Shown piece by piece: positions 45,659-54,789 of a DNA stretch of 64,000 bases; within the stretch, counting starts at the first letter, position 1, and the number at the start of each line of letters is the position of its first letter. Origin of the DNA: Pedobacter sp. Hv1. GTDB taxonomy: Bacteria > Bacteroidota > Bacteroidia > Sphingobacteriales > Sphingobacteriaceae. The notes beneath the pieces were generated by a model, which was not told the origin of the DNA, searched no databases, and saw only the letters and a list, made by a program, of their open reading frames with translations. A program made the position numbers and the translations under genes. The DNA is taken from assembly GCF_001412215.1 (NCBI RefSeq), contig NZ_LLWP01000007.1, forward strand, positions 18,593 to 82,592, read 5' to 3'.

Positions 45659-46261
45659 TCAAAAAGACTTTATCAAGCCTTCCAGGTATTCTATATTGGC
45701 TTTCTTTCCGGTTAACAGCCTATCTTTGCAATATGCTGTATAAAAACAGTGTTTGTTGAGAAAGTCCAATGACTTCTGTAATTTATCTGGAATTATGTGC
45801 CCTGATCGTTGTTCTGTTTCTTTCCATACAAGTTCATCCATTTGACGGAAATCTTTGGTTCCTAAATGGTACACATCCGAATCCCGTAAAATATCTTCGA
45901 TTAAATTGGTTGGTTTTGTATTTGCCTCTGTTGCCATAATCGCTTTGTTTATTGCCAGTATAATACTGGCATCAATTTTCTGGCTACGTAAAAATTGTTC
46001 CATAATAAATGCTCCTCTTTTTTCATGGCCATCCATTGGCCCAAATAATTGACCGGTATCGTGGAACCATGCTGCCGCCAACAAAACAAATCTTTCCATA
46101 TTTTTCAAACGATAGAAATCTGCCATTTCAGCTGCATTTTTAACAACAGCCTTTGTGTGTTCCAGATTATGATAGCATAGTTCAGCGGTAGTCTTTGAAT
46201 CAAACAGGCTTACTACATACTCCGCTATTCTTTTTAAATAATTTTGCTTTGATATATCCAT
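45659..46261 (-). CDS. HD-domain phosphohydrolase
   Basis: A 200-residue HD-superfamily protein. CYHNLEHTKAVVKNAAEMAD supplies the first metal His, LAAAWFHDTGQLFGP is the HD doublet, and HEKRGAFIMEQFLRS and DSDVYHLGTKDF supply later ligands. It would hydrolyse a phosphate ester or nucleotide signal; the substrate cannot be told. It lies 78 bp downstream of the VIT1 gene and 88 bp upstream of rteC copy 2. Confidence 0.8.
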   Translation of the reverse strand: MDISKQNYLKRIAEYVVSLFDSKTTAELCYHNLEHTKAVVKNAAEMADFYRLKNMERFVLLAAAWFHDTGQLFGPMDGHEKRGAFIMEQFLRSQKIDASIILAINKAIMATEANTKPTNLIEDILRDSDVYHLGTKDFRQMDELVWKETEQRSGHIIPDKLQKSLDFLNKHCFYTAYCKDRLLTGKKANIEYLEGLIKSF

Positions 46262-46339
46262 TGTATCAATATTTATTAAATTGACAATTACATTGGGATT
46301 AAAACCTAAATATTCTTTTGATTTTTCCGTTCATCATTG

Positions 46340-47029
46340 TTAGGAAATATTTACGCCAAATACATACCCAACAATTGCCGTTATTACCATTGCAATAGTC
46401 CCCCAGAAGCAAATTCTAACTATTGCGACCCCTATATTGGAGCCCCCTGTTTTGGCAGCAATAGCCCCCAAAATCATTAAGAAAATAATCGAAAAACCAT
46501 ATTGGTAATACACCATATTTTTTTCTGGAGCAAAAATGGAGACCATCATTGGCAACGCTGCTCCGGAAAGAAAAGAGAAAAACGATGCTACTGAAGCCTG
46601 AAAAGGTTTTGCTACAGTAATCTCGTTTATTCCTAATTCGTCTTTTGTATGTGCTTCCAGTGCATTGTGATCTGTAAGTTCTTTCGCCACGAGCATTGCT
46701 GTTTCTTTGCTGACACCTCTTTTTTTATAAATTTTTGCCAATTCGTGGAGTTCAATTTCAGGCATTTTTTCTAACTCTTTCATCTCCCTGTTTATGTCCG
46801 ATTTTTCTGTATCAGCTTGTGAGCTTACAGAAACACATTCTCCTGCGGCCATCGACATTGCTCCTGCGATGGTTCCCGCCAAAGCCGCCAAAATTATAGC
46901 ATGTCGGCTGGGATCTGCGGCAGCAACTCCAATTACAATACTTGTGGTGGAAAGCAATCCGTCATTAGCTCCTAAAACAGCAGCTCTTAACCAACCCACT
47001 CTGTTTACATAATGTTTTTCCAATTCCAT
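46340..47029 (-). CDS. VIT1/CCC1-family (Fe2+/Mn2+) transporter
   Basis: 229 residues. The N-terminal membrane hairpin LRAAVLGANDGLLSTTSIVIG and ALAGTIAGAMSMAAGECVSV match the VIT family. A cytoplasmic helical loop (DTEKSDINREMKELEKMPEI with several Glu residues) corresponds to the metal-binding domain seen in VIT1, and three helices complete it (about 145-229). Members export Fe2+ or Mn2+ with proton exchange. It follows the cytochrome gene by 32 bp in the cargo operon and extends the metal theme. Confidence 0.88.
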   Translation of the reverse strand: MELEKHYVNRVGWLRAAVLGANDGLLSTTSIVIGVAAADPSRHAIILAALAGTIAGAMSMAAGECVSVSSQADTEKSDINREMKELEKMPEIELHELAKIYKKRGVSKETAMLVAKELTDHNALEAHTKDELGINEITVAKPFQASVASFFSFLSGAALPMMVSIFAPEKNMVYYQYGFSIIFLMILGAIAAKTGGSNIGVAIVRICFWGTIAMVITAIVGYVFGVNIS

Positions 47030-47061
47030 TTTTATAATTATTTATATAGTTTATATTATTT

Positions 47062-47637
47062 TTATTCTCCACCTATCATCTTAGATACTATTCCTTTTTT
47101 ATTTGTCAGTTCACCAATTACGATTCCGCCAAAATGCAATAAAATGAATATCGGAAACCAATAAATGGCCCACTTATGAACAGCTTCCATGGGTTCTTTC
47201 CATTGACCATCACCCCATTTCAGGTAAAATCCTGTAACAATAGAAACGGCGATGAACAGATAAAAAATTACATAAATAAATCCTTGCATTCTTTCCTTTA
47301 CTGATTGGGATTTCTTCAACGGATCAGGAAATTTAATTCCCTTTACGAGCATATAAATTATCCTTACTAAGAATGCCAGAAACATAAAGTAGGCAGCATA
47401 TTCATGCCATTCCCACATCGGTTTCTGAATGCTTTTTACGATAGGTATTATCTGTCCCTTTTCAAGTGAAATGTTGTGGCTTTGCATCTCGGTTTCAACC
47501 GTATCTATAATTGTTTTTTTGCTCATCCAGTACATCCGTAAAAATCCGGTAATAAATAAAATAGACATTAATAGTGCAACAGACCAATGTAAAATCCGGT
47601 GAATTACTGTAAACTGATTTTTGTTTTCCATTTTCAT
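47062..47637 (-). CDS. b-type cytochrome (cytochrome b561-like) membrane protein
   Basis: A 191-residue four-helix protein with His ligands typical of the di-heme cytochrome b/b6/b561 fold: IHRILHWSVALLMSIL (helix 1), WEWHEYAAYFMFL (helix 2), VHKWAIYWFPIF and LLHFGGIVIGELTN (helix 4). A soluble periplasmic insert (about 45-72) lies between helices 1 and 2. It would pass electrons between quinol and an extracytoplasmic partner. It is 3 bp after the PAP2 gene in the operon. Possible partners include the ApbE/thioredoxin/DUF4266 group just upstream. Confidence 0.85.
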   Translation of the reverse strand: MKMENKNQFTVIHRILHWSVALLMSILFITGFLRMYWMSKKTIIDTVETEMQSHNISLEKGQIIPIVKSIQKPMWEWHEYAAYFMFLAFLVRIIYMLVKGIKFPDPLKKSQSVKERMQGFIYVIFYLFIAVSIVTGFYLKWGDGQWKEPMEAVHKWAIYWFPIFILLHFGGIVIGELTNKKGIVSKMIGGE

Positions 47638-47640
47638 ATT

Positions 47641-48396
47641 TTAAAATGTTTTAATGATTGCTAATCCAAATTGTTTTGTTTGATAAGTAGGTAGAATAAC
47701 CAGTGATGCCTGATTCTTTTTATTTGCAAACCATTTTGAAATGGTTGGAAACAACCAATACGCCACTTCTGTCGATAGAATGCCAATGCCTGCTCCGGTC
47801 ATCACGTCACCAACCCAATGTTTGTCATTAAAAATCCGGTAGATTCCTGTCATGGCAGCAATCGGATAGCCGGAAATACCCAACCAAAAATTGGTTTCAT
47901 TATATTCCCTGAACATAAAATGTGCGGATGAAAAAGCCGTTGCCGTATGTCCGGAAGGGAAGGAAGTCTTACTGGAACCATCCGGACGTTCCTCGCCAAC
48001 CAACTGTTTGGTGGGCAAAACCATTGCCGCTGATATGAGTTGGGAGGTTGCATATATGATGGTTCTGTCCCTGAAATTATGTTTTCCTTTTACCCCCGAC
48101 AGATTGAGTCCATAGACTGCAATAGCAGGAGCATACTGCATGTAGTTGTCAATCTTAGCACCAGGCAAAATATGTTCCCTGCTCTCGTGACGGGTAGATT
48201 GGTTAAGTGTTTTCAAACCATCTGACATTAGACTTAAAACACCATAAGAAACCAAAATTGTGGGAATGATGAGCTTCTTAGTGGAAAACTGATAAGCAGG
48301 ATTGGTTGTTTTAGACAAAATGCTGCTATCTGCTTCTATGTTTTGAGAAAAAAGCAAGGTTGGAAATAGAAGAAATATTAAGAAAACACGCTTCAT
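47641..48396 (-). CDS. PAP2-family lipid phosphatase
   Basis: 251 residues with signal peptide or anchor (about 1-18). The three catalytic motifs of the type 2 phosphatidic-acid phosphatase family are present: KQLVGEERPDG (KX6RP), TSFPSGHTATAFSS (PSGH) and RIFNDKHWVGDVM (RX5HX3D). It would remove phosphate from phosphatidate or undecaprenyl pyrophosphate on the outer side of the inner membrane. With dgkA and the LTA-synthase-like gene it could form a cycle of diacylglycerol and phosphate handling. Confidence 0.88.
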   Translation of the reverse strand: MKRVFLIFLLFPTLLFSQNIEADSSILSKTTNPAYQFSTKKLIIPTILVSYGVLSLMSDGLKTLNQSTRHESREHILPGAKIDNYMQYAPAIAVYGLNLSGVKGKHNFRDRTIIYATSQLISAAMVLPTKQLVGEERPDGSSKTSFPSGHTATAFSSAHFMFREYNETNFWLGISGYPIAAMTGIYRIFNDKHWVGDVMTGAGIGILSTEVAYWLFPTISKWFANKKNQASLVILPTYQTKQFGLAIIKTF

Positions 48397-48397
48397 T

Positions 48398-49576
48398 TTA
48401 TTTAAACTTAAGGTTCAACGAAATGATATCACCCTTCATACCGGTTGTTTTTGTATAATGCCCATAGCGTATTTCAATCATATTGAATTTTGAGATTCCT
48501 AATAATCCGTTGGGAAGATTGAACCTGGCCCCCATACCAAAGAACTGGCTGTTAAATCCGGACAGATCATAATTGCTGGTATAAAACCCGTTGGATTCGT
48601 TGTGTGTTTGGTAGGCACCGAAATACTTTACCGCTGTCTGGGTATAATACCTGTAGAAAGGACTGAGGGAAACAAAAGGGGATAATTTTACCGGTGTTTC
48701 TATATTGAAAGTATGTGAATTTATACCCCAATTATCTGTATAATAGCGGTAATAGGTTCGGATAATGAACCGGTCACCCAAGAAATAATTGGCACGGAAA
48801 CCCAAAGGGAGCTTGAACCGGTTATCAGGAAGTTTTTCCTGATGTACGCTTCCATCCGAAAAATATACACGGTGAAACGGAAGGCTCAATAGTCCGTTTT
48901 GCTGAACGGCATCTACAAGAAATACGAGCTGTAAATTGGCATTGATAATCTGCGAATAAGAAAGTGATGCCGCAAAAGTATTCCGGCTATCTGTTCCGCC
49001 GTCTTCTGCTGTCCCTTGCCTCAATTCTATGGGAAGAATAAGTTTTACCTGATCGATATACGCATGAAGATTGGTTGTTAATTCTCCCATTTTATTGGCT
49101 GTTTTTTTGGAGAAACCAATATTTGCCCCAAAAGATTGATAGTCATATTCGGTGGAAGAAGACACGCCTGCCATAAAACTGTTTCCCTTTTCTTCATTTT
49201 CTACCTGCCAGCTCAAGGAAGGATAAACTCTGATGTCCTGACTGGATGCTGAGGAATTGGCCTTGAGGTCTATCATATCCGAAGAGGCAGAAGTATAGTG
49301 GTCTATGCCCAATTCTGCCCCAAAAGTGTGTTTGCGTTTTTTCTTGTCATATCGGATGAGTTTCACATTGATTATATTGGAAATATCGGTCAGCTTTTCT
49401 GTTCCGATACCTCCCGTTACCGCAGAATTGTTCCCATCCTGTTTGTAATAACTGGACACTAAATTTACTTCATCAACTTTTAATTTTCCGACCGATGCAG
49501 AATCTGTTTTTATTTGCTGTGCCTGGATTTGATAAAAACTAAAAAGTCCTAATGCACTAATATATATTCTTTTCAT
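48398..49576 (-). CDS. DUF3570 outer membrane barrel protein
   Basis: The ATG at 49576 begins a signal peptide (MKRIYISALGLFSFYQIQA); the upstream frame overlaps the DUF4266 gene and is rejected. The mature ~370 residues are an outer membrane beta-barrel pattern of amphipathic strands with frequent Tyr and aromatic ends (RFIIRTYYRYYTDNWGINSH, FVSLSPFYRYYTQTAVKYFG), ending SLNLKFK with terminal Phe-like pattern. This fits DUF3570, regularly found beside DUF4266 and ApbE. It starts 31 bp after DUF4266 and ends 1 bp before PAP2. Confidence 0.8.
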   Translation of the reverse strand: MKRIYISALGLFSFYQIQAQQIKTDSASVGKLKVDEVNLVSSYYKQDGNNSAVTGGIGTEKLTDISNIINVKLIRYDKKKRKHTFGAELGIDHYTSASSDMIDLKANSSASSQDIRVYPSLSWQVENEEKGNSFMAGVSSSTEYDYQSFGANIGFSKKTANKMGELTTNLHAYIDQVKLILPIELRQGTAEDGGTDSRNTFAASLSYSQIINANLQLVFLVDAVQQNGLLSLPFHRVYFSDGSVHQEKLPDNRFKLPLGFRANYFLGDRFIIRTYYRYYTDNWGINSHTFNIETPVKLSPFVSLSPFYRYYTQTAVKYFGAYQTHNESNGFYTSNYDLSGFNSQFFGMGARFNLPNGLLGISKFNMIEIRYGHYTKTTGMKGDIISLNLKFK

Positions 49577-49607
49577 TTTTCTTTTTCGGGTTACTATTTC
49601 ACTGATT

Positions 49608-49826
49608 TTAATTACATCCACAACCCCCGCCACTTTTTCCGGCATTGGCTCCGGAGGCTCCTTCACGGTAAGATTGAAAGTTAAGTTCAGTTTTTTCTAT
49701 GGTACGGTTGCTCAATACCATTTCGGCATCGTTGAGTTTGTTTTTCTGATATTCTTTCACTGTGGTGCAGGAACCAAGCGATAATGTACCGATAGCACTT
49801 AGCAGGATTATTTTATTTGTTTTCAT
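49608..49826 (-). CDS. DUF4266 lipoprotein with C-terminal GCGCN motif
   Basis: 72 residues. The signal peptide ends with a lipobox LSLGSC (Cys19), so the mature form is lipid-anchored. The conserved ending is REGASGANAGKSGGGCGCN with two Cys in GCGC, which could bind metal or be oxidised by the thioredoxin partner. It overlaps the ApbE gene by 4 bp (ATGA). DUF4266 has no assigned function; consistent pairing with ApbE, thioredoxin and DUF3570 suggests a joint redox role. Confidence 0.75.
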   Translation of the reverse strand: MKTNKIILLSAIGTLSLGSCTTVKEYQKNKLNDAEMVLSNRTIEKTELNFQSYREGASGANAGKSGGGCGCN

Positions 49827-50752
49827 ATTAAATTGATATTTTTTGAAGTGAATATTTTGTTTTTGTCATCTATGATGATGCATTCTATCTGATGGATTTG
49901 GTTTATCATTTCCAATCCTGCCTTAACGCCCATAATACTGATAGGGGTAGCCATAGCATCTGCGATTTCTGCATTGGGGCAAATAACCGTTACACTTTTT
50001 ATCCCGGTAATTGGCATACCTGTTTTCGGATTGATGGTGTGCGAGTATTTTTTACCGCCAACCTTCACATATTTTTCATAGTTTCCCGAGGTGGCAATGG
50101 CAGTGTCCGTAAGGTTCAAATAAGAAAATGGCAGCCGGGCCTGGTCCGGGTTGGCAATGCCTATTGTCCAGGGTTTACCATCAGCCTGTGTACCCCATAC
50201 TGTTAAGTCTCCTGAAGCATTGATGATACCTGAACCTACACCTTGTTTTTGCAAAACATTCTTGGCCATTTCTGCGGCATAGCCTTTTCCAATTCCACCG
50301 AAACCAATACGCATCCCTTTTTCTTTGAGATAGACCGTACTGTTCTCCCTGTTCAGGATTACATTTTGATAATTAATGAGATAAACCAGTTTTTTTGCCG
50401 TTTCGGCATCGGGCAGTCTGGTCATTGACCGATCAAAATTCCACAGACTTTTATCCACACCTCCGTAAGTGATGTCAAAAAAACCATTGGTAATACGGCT
50501 GATGCGGAGGCTTCTTTCTATCAGGTTAAAAACTTCTTCATCTACTTTCACCGCCTGTATTCCGGCATTGTTATTAATCAGGTTGGTCTGACTGTCCGTT
50601 TTAAAAGTGGTAAACAATTGCTCAATCCGTTTAATCTCCCCAATGGCGGAATCAATTTGTTGATAGGCTAAAACCTCATCTGCTCCCACTACCGTGATTT
50701 CAAAGGCATTGCCCATCAGCTTTTCGGTTTTGCGAAATTCCTTTGCTGTCAT
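49823..50752 (-). CDS. ApbE-like FAD:protein FMN transferase
   Basis: 309 residues with the ApbE motifs FGGIGKGYAAEMA, NASGDLTVWG, KYSHTINPKTGMPI and ADAMATPISIMG. ApbE attaches FMN from FAD to a Thr in a D-x-x-S/T-G-A-T motif of exported proteins. Unlike most, this one has no signal peptide: it starts MTAKEFRKTEKLMGNAF, and the start codon overlaps the thioredoxin stop by 4 bp. No clear target motif was seen in the window's exported proteins. It may act in the cytoplasm or on a partner elsewhere. Confidence 0.88.
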   Translation of the reverse strand: MTAKEFRKTEKLMGNAFEITVVGADEVLAYQQIDSAIGEIKRIEQLFTTFKTDSQTNLINNNAGIQAVKVDEEVFNLIERSLRISRITNGFFDITYGGVDKSLWNFDRSMTRLPDAETAKKLVYLINYQNVILNRENSTVYLKEKGMRIGFGGIGKGYAAEMAKNVLQKQGVGSGIINASGDLTVWGTQADGKPWTIGIANPDQARLPFSYLNLTDTAIATSGNYEKYVKVGGKKYSHTINPKTGMPITGIKSVTVICPNAEIADAMATPISIMGVKAGLEMINQIHQIECIIIDDKNKIFTSKNINLI

Positions 50753-51189
50753 TTTTTTACTTTTTTGTATAGGGTTATGATTTCGTTTGTAAACCCATCA
50801 ACACCTTCTTTCGGGAGGCCTTCCCAGGTTTTTATTATTTTTCCATCCGCATCCAGTAAAAGGGTAAAAGGGAAAGCGCCGCCGGGATTATATTTATCTG
50901 CCAAAGCTTCATTTTCCTTTATGGTTTGGGATAAGGGCTGGTTTTTCTTTTTTCTCGGAAAATCCGCATTTACATACACCAAAAGGCTGTCGGCCATTTG
51001 TTTGTAGGTTCCGTTTTCAAAAATAGTTTTGTGCATTTTGATGCAGGGTACACACCAATCTGAACCCGAAAAATTCAATAGAATCAATCGGTGCTGTTCT
51101 TTGGCTTGTTGTTTTGCGTTTTCTATCGCGGTCTGCCCAAATGCGTGGGACATCACCATCACATGGAGAATTAAGAGTATTTTTTTCAT
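50749..51189 (-). CDS. Secreted thioredoxin-fold protein
   Basis: 146 residues with signal peptide (MKKILLILHVMVMSHAFG, about 1-19). The active site is FSGSDWCVPCIKMHKTIF, a WCxPC-type CxxC, with cis-Pro region GGAFPFTLLLDADGK. It resembles thioredoxin_7/DUF255-like exported proteins. As first member of the ApbE-DUF4266-DUF3570 group it is well placed to reduce or oxidise the GCGC cysteines of the lipoprotein. Confidence 0.88.
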   Translation of the reverse strand: MKKILLILHVMVMSHAFGQTAIENAKQQAKEQHRLILLNFSGSDWCVPCIKMHKTIFENGTYKQMADSLLVYVNADFPRKKKNQPLSQTIKENEALADKYNPGGAFPFTLLLDADGKIIKTWEGLPKEGVDGFTNEIITLYKKVKK

Positions 51190-51259
51190 TGTTTTTAATT
51201 TTTATAAATGGTTTTTAACGATACCATTAGTGCTGAATTTTGCCGATAAAATATGCTGT

Positions 51260-53230
51260 CTAATGCTGCTTTTCTTTCATTCGTCCTTTTTTAAATCGCT
51301 CACTGGCTGTTTGATAACAGGCTATTGTTTGAGTAATTAAAAAACGATTATTGGTATCTTTAACCTCTGACATTGTTTTACTCCGTTCATTCCAACGGAA
51401 TTGTGTTACTCTTTTTTTATCATTCAGTTGTGTAAAAACGTTTCCTTTTAATAATCCAAGTGTTCTGTAGTTCCCAATAAATGCTCTTTCATCGCCAATT
51501 TTGGTTTGATTAATATCTTTGCCATAAAATGAAGACTGGTAATTCCAGTTTAAATATCCCAATAGCGTTGGCATGAGGTCGATTTGAGAAACCAAGCGGT
51601 CTATTTGCGTTTGCTGATGGTTCAGATTATAGATTATAGCCGGAATACGGTGCTTTTCAATGTTAATCTCCCACTTTCCGGCACTGCTTGCGCAATGGTC
51701 AGCGACGATTACGAAAACCGTATTTTTAAACCACGGTTTTGTTTTTGCCTGATTGATGAATTTGCCCAGTGCATAATCAGTATATTTTACAGCTCCATCT
51801 CTATCTCCTTGCGGTAAATCTATTTTTCCGTTGGGGAAGGTGTAAGGTTTGTGGTTGGAAGAGGTCATTATAAACTGGAAAAACGGTTTATTCTGCCGAA
51901 ACTCTGAATCGGCATTTTTGATGGATTGTTTGTAAATATCCTCATCGCAAATACCCCAGGCATTTTCAAAGCTGACTTCGTTATCCTGAATAGGAAAACG
52001 CTGTGTATCAATATTATCAGATAGCGGATTCCCCCTGTCCCTATCAATAATATCAAAACCTTGTCCTCCGAAAAAAGTATTCATATTATCAAAATAACCA
52101 TCTCCGCCATAAATGAAATTTAGCTGATACCCTTTTTCTTTTAACACCGTACCGATGGAATAAATGTTTTTATTATTCGGTCTTCGTACAATACTATTTC
52201 CAGGTGTTGGCGGAACCGACAGTGCTAAGGCTTCCATTCCACGAACTGTACGTGTTCCGGTTGCATACATATTTTTAAAAAATATGCTTTCATTTGCCAT
52301 TGAATCATAATTTGGCGTGATATTTTTTTTATTACCAAAAGCAGACAGGAATTCAGCACTAAAACTTTCTATGGTAACCAAAATAATATTCGGATATTGA
52401 ACCGGTTGCCCGTTCCCTTTGGTAATTCTCGAAATGGCGTCAAAATCCGTTGAAACATATTCTTGGTTTCCTTGCACTAATTCTTTTTTTAGAATAGTGT
52501 ATGCATCGCGTTGTGACAGGGTCAGATAAAAAGCATCATAATCTAATTCATTAGACCTGAATGCAGCAAAAAAGGAAAAAATACCATTTTTGCTAAGCTC
52601 ATTTACAGTTGTGTTTTTACTGAACTCCGCATTTTTATTGGTCAGGGAAATACCCAAAAGGGCGGTCGTTGCCAATAAGGCTGATGATACGACCAACCTT
52701 TTTTTAAAAGGCATTTTATTGGTAAAAGCAGCGCGGGAAATTTTCTTCTTATTTAGTAAAAACAAGGTTAATAGTACTAACAATAGCAATCCCCCGATCA
52801 GTAACGGTAAAGGATAGGATTCTTTAATATTTTCTATAACTTCATACGTATAAATGAGATAATCTACTGCAATAAAATTAAATCGTGACCCAAATTCATC
52901 CCAAAACGGAAACTCTGCGACAGAACCAAAATAGGTGATAAAGAGCGTTACGATCAGTATGAAAAAAGTAAGTATTCTGTCCGCTATAGAACCAATAAAA
53001 CAGGTTGGGAAAAGCAGCAGATAAACATTATAGAAAGTGGTAATAAATAAAGCAACCGTGATATCGTAACATAAGCCAATGGCGAATGTGCATAGCATAT
53101 TATATACATGTCCGTCAAGATTATGAAAAGAAATAATGCTAAGTGTAAGCCTTATCAAAAAAGACGTAATAATGTAAATAATTATTGTTGAAAGCAGCAA
53201 TCCATATCTGCTTAAAAATATTTTTTTCAT
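51260..53230 (-). CDS. LTA-synthase-like phosphoglycerol transferase / sulfatase family
   Basis: 656 residues from the ATG at 53230 (MKKIFLSRYGLLLSTIIIYI); upstream codons overlap dgkA and look non-coding. Five N-terminal transmembrane helices (about 1-180) anchor a periplasmic sulfatase-fold domain. ILVTIESFSAEFLSAF opens it, with ATGTRTVRGMEALALSVPPT holding the catalytic Thr, and FVIVADHCASSAG giving the metal Asp-His. Relatives (LtaS, OpgB) transfer phosphoglycerol from phosphatidylglycerol and release diacylglycerol, which the neighbouring kinase could recycle. Target glycan or lipid unknown. Confidence 0.85.
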   Translation of the reverse strand: MKKIFLSRYGLLLSTIIIYIITSFLIRLTLSIISFHNLDGHVYNMLCTFAIGLCYDITVALFITTFYNVYLLLFPTCFIGSIADRILTFFILIVTLFITYFGSVAEFPFWDEFGSRFNFIAVDYLIYTYEVIENIKESYPLPLLIGGLLLLVLLTLFLLNKKKISRAAFTNKMPFKKRLVVSSALLATTALLGISLTNKNAEFSKNTTVNELSKNGIFSFFAAFRSNELDYDAFYLTLSQRDAYTILKKELVQGNQEYVSTDFDAISRITKGNGQPVQYPNIILVTIESFSAEFLSAFGNKKNITPNYDSMANESIFFKNMYATGTRTVRGMEALALSVPPTPGNSIVRRPNNKNIYSIGTVLKEKGYQLNFIYGGDGYFDNMNTFFGGQGFDIIDRDRGNPLSDNIDTQRFPIQDNEVSFENAWGICDEDIYKQSIKNADSEFRQNKPFFQFIMTSSNHKPYTFPNGKIDLPQGDRDGAVKYTDYALGKFINQAKTKPWFKNTVFVIVADHCASSAGKWEINIEKHRIPAIIYNLNHQQTQIDRLVSQIDLMPTLLGYLNWNYQSSFYGKDINQTKIGDERAFIGNYRTLGLLKGNVFTQLNDKKRVTQFRWNERSKTMSEVKDTNNRFLITQTIACYQTASERFKKGRMKEKQH

Positions 53231-53243
53231 AATTGAATTTGAG

Positions 53244-53618
53244 TTAATCATGGAACAAATAGGGATAATAGATAATAGAAGCACATACTATCGAAACCAG
53301 TACCATGAAGGCTGAAGCTCCCGCAGAGATGTCTTTGATAAAACCTATTTTCGGGTGATAATCAGGATGGATGAAATCGCATAATTTTTCTACCGCTGTA
53401 TTTAACGCCTCCACTGCGAGTATCGCTCCGATAGCAGCTAATTGAAACATCCATTCATAACGGTTGATACCAAAATAAAATCCTATCACAATGAAAACAG
53501 AACAAAGAAAGAACTGAGCCTTCGCAGCATCTTCGGTTGTGAGTAAATACCAAGTTCCTCTTAATGTAAATACCAAGCTTTTTGCTCTGCCCTTTAAAAA
53601 ACCTCCTTTACTCTTCAT
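53244..53618 (-). CDS. dgkA: Diacylglycerol/undecaprenol kinase (DgkA family)
   Basis: 124 residues, three transmembrane helices, with the family motif GAILAVEALNTAVEKLCDFI (E...NTA.E) and DISAGASAFMVLVSIV near the C-terminus. It phosphorylates diacylglycerol or undecaprenol with ATP. Its start overlaps the end of the adaptor gene by 11 bp. It stands directly before the LTA-synthase-like gene, whose reaction would create diacylglycerol. Confidence 0.9.
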   Translation of the reverse strand: MKSKGGFLKGRAKSLVFTLRGTWYLLTTEDAAKAQFFLCSVFIVIGFYFGINRYEWMFQLAAIGAILAVEALNTAVEKLCDFIHPDYHPKIGFIKDISAGASAFMVLVSIVCASIIYYPYLFHD

Positions 53619-54783
53619 CCTCCGTATTTTTTAGTTTCATTAAGAGCGTATAGGCATTTTTGGAAACGATATTTTTATCTGTAAAATCTGTATCATTTAC
53701 AATCTGGACAAAGCCGTTTTCTTTCCCGCCTACAGTTATGGGCAGCATTTTATAGGTTTGTCTGGCAGTTTGCACAAACACATAATCCTTTCCCTCAAAA
53801 TTCACGATGCTTTCTTCCGGAACGGCATGAGCGAACGAGATTTTGGTTTCTATTTCGGCATTCATGTACATACCCGGCAACAGGCTTTTGTTATAGGGGT
53901 CAAAATGACAATGCACTTCCGAAATACCATCGCTGCTGATGTCTTTGCTGATAAGGATGATTTCCCCTTCATATTTTTTGCCAGGTTCTGCATTGGAATA
54001 GGCCATTAGTTTTTGCCCGATTTTCAGTTTATCTATGTCGTTTTCATAGACTTTCAAATTGAGGTGCAAATCGTTGGGATTGACTAATTCAAATAATATG
54101 TCTGCAGGATTTACATATTTCCCGATGTTCACATTTACCTTGCTCACAAAGCCATTGATCGTGCTGTAAACCGGAATGGTTTTAGTGATTTTATTCGCAT
54201 TCAGGCTATTGGGATTGATGTTGATAAGGCGTAATTGCTGTGCCAGGGCATTCATCATAATCTGCTGGTTATTCACTTCTGCCTGTGCAGTCTGCATTAC
54301 CTTATCGCTGCTGGCCTGGCTTTGGTTGAGGTCTTTTTGTCGCTGGTAATCCAGCTGAGCAAAGTGCAGTTTTGATTTGGCCTGCAAATAGTCCTGTTGC
54401 AGTTTTATATACTGCGGGTCTTCCATCACGGCAATAGTTTCCCCTTTGCGCACATACATTCCGGGCAGTAAGCGGGTGCTCTTCAAAAAACCGCCCAAAG
54501 GCACACTTACCGAAATCAGGTTTTGCGGCGGCACGTCAATCTTTCCGTTTAATTTTAAAACAGTGGCAATGTTTTTTTCTGAAAGGCGTACCGTTTCAAC
54601 AGCCGCATTTTTTAATTGGGCATCCGTTAATACTACGGTATTGCTTTCATTTACAACAGCTTGTTTAACATCTTCTTTAGGCTTGTTTTGGCATTGAACC
54701 AGCAACAATATTCCCAGAACGGGAAGCAGTATTTTCAGCATGCCCCGGTTTTTATTTTTTATATCGAATGAATACATTGTCAT
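53608..54783 (-). CDS. RND efflux periplasmic adaptor (CzcB/CusB-like)
   Basis: 391 residues. The lipobox is LLVQC after ILLPVLGILL; an alternative start at 54741 (MLKIL) would give a shorter leader. The order is membrane-proximal strand, lipoyl half (GGFLKSTRLLPGMYVRKGET), hairpin coiled coil (DYLQAKSKLHFAQLDYQRQK), second lipoyl half (NGFVSKVNVNIGKYVNPADI), then beta-barrel domain. It bridges the RND pump and the TolC channel, 6 bp after their fused gene, with which it is coupled. No N-terminal Cus-type metal-binding segment is evident. Confidence 0.9.
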   Translation of the reverse strand: MTMYSFDIKNKNRGMLKILLPVLGILLLVQCQNKPKEDVKQAVVNESNTVVLTDAQLKNAAVETVRLSEKNIATVLKLNGKIDVPPQNLISVSVPLGGFLKSTRLLPGMYVRKGETIAVMEDPQYIKLQQDYLQAKSKLHFAQLDYQRQKDLNQSQASSDKVMQTAQAEVNNQQIMMNALAQQLRLININPNSLNANKITKTIPVYSTINGFVSKVNVNIGKYVNPADILFELVNPNDLHLNLKVYENDIDKLKIGQKLMAYSNAEPGKKYEGEIILISKDISSDGISEVHCHFDPYNKSLLPGMYMNAEIETKISFAHAVPEESIVNFEGKDYVFVQTARQTYKMLPITVGGKENGFVQIVNDTDFTDKNIVSKNAYTLLMKLKNTEDEE

Positions 54784-54789
54784 AAGAAT

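Noticed and set aside
48398..49666. Longer DUF3570 start at 49666
   Set aside because: It would overlap the DUF4266 coding region and precede a clean signal peptide that starts at 49576.
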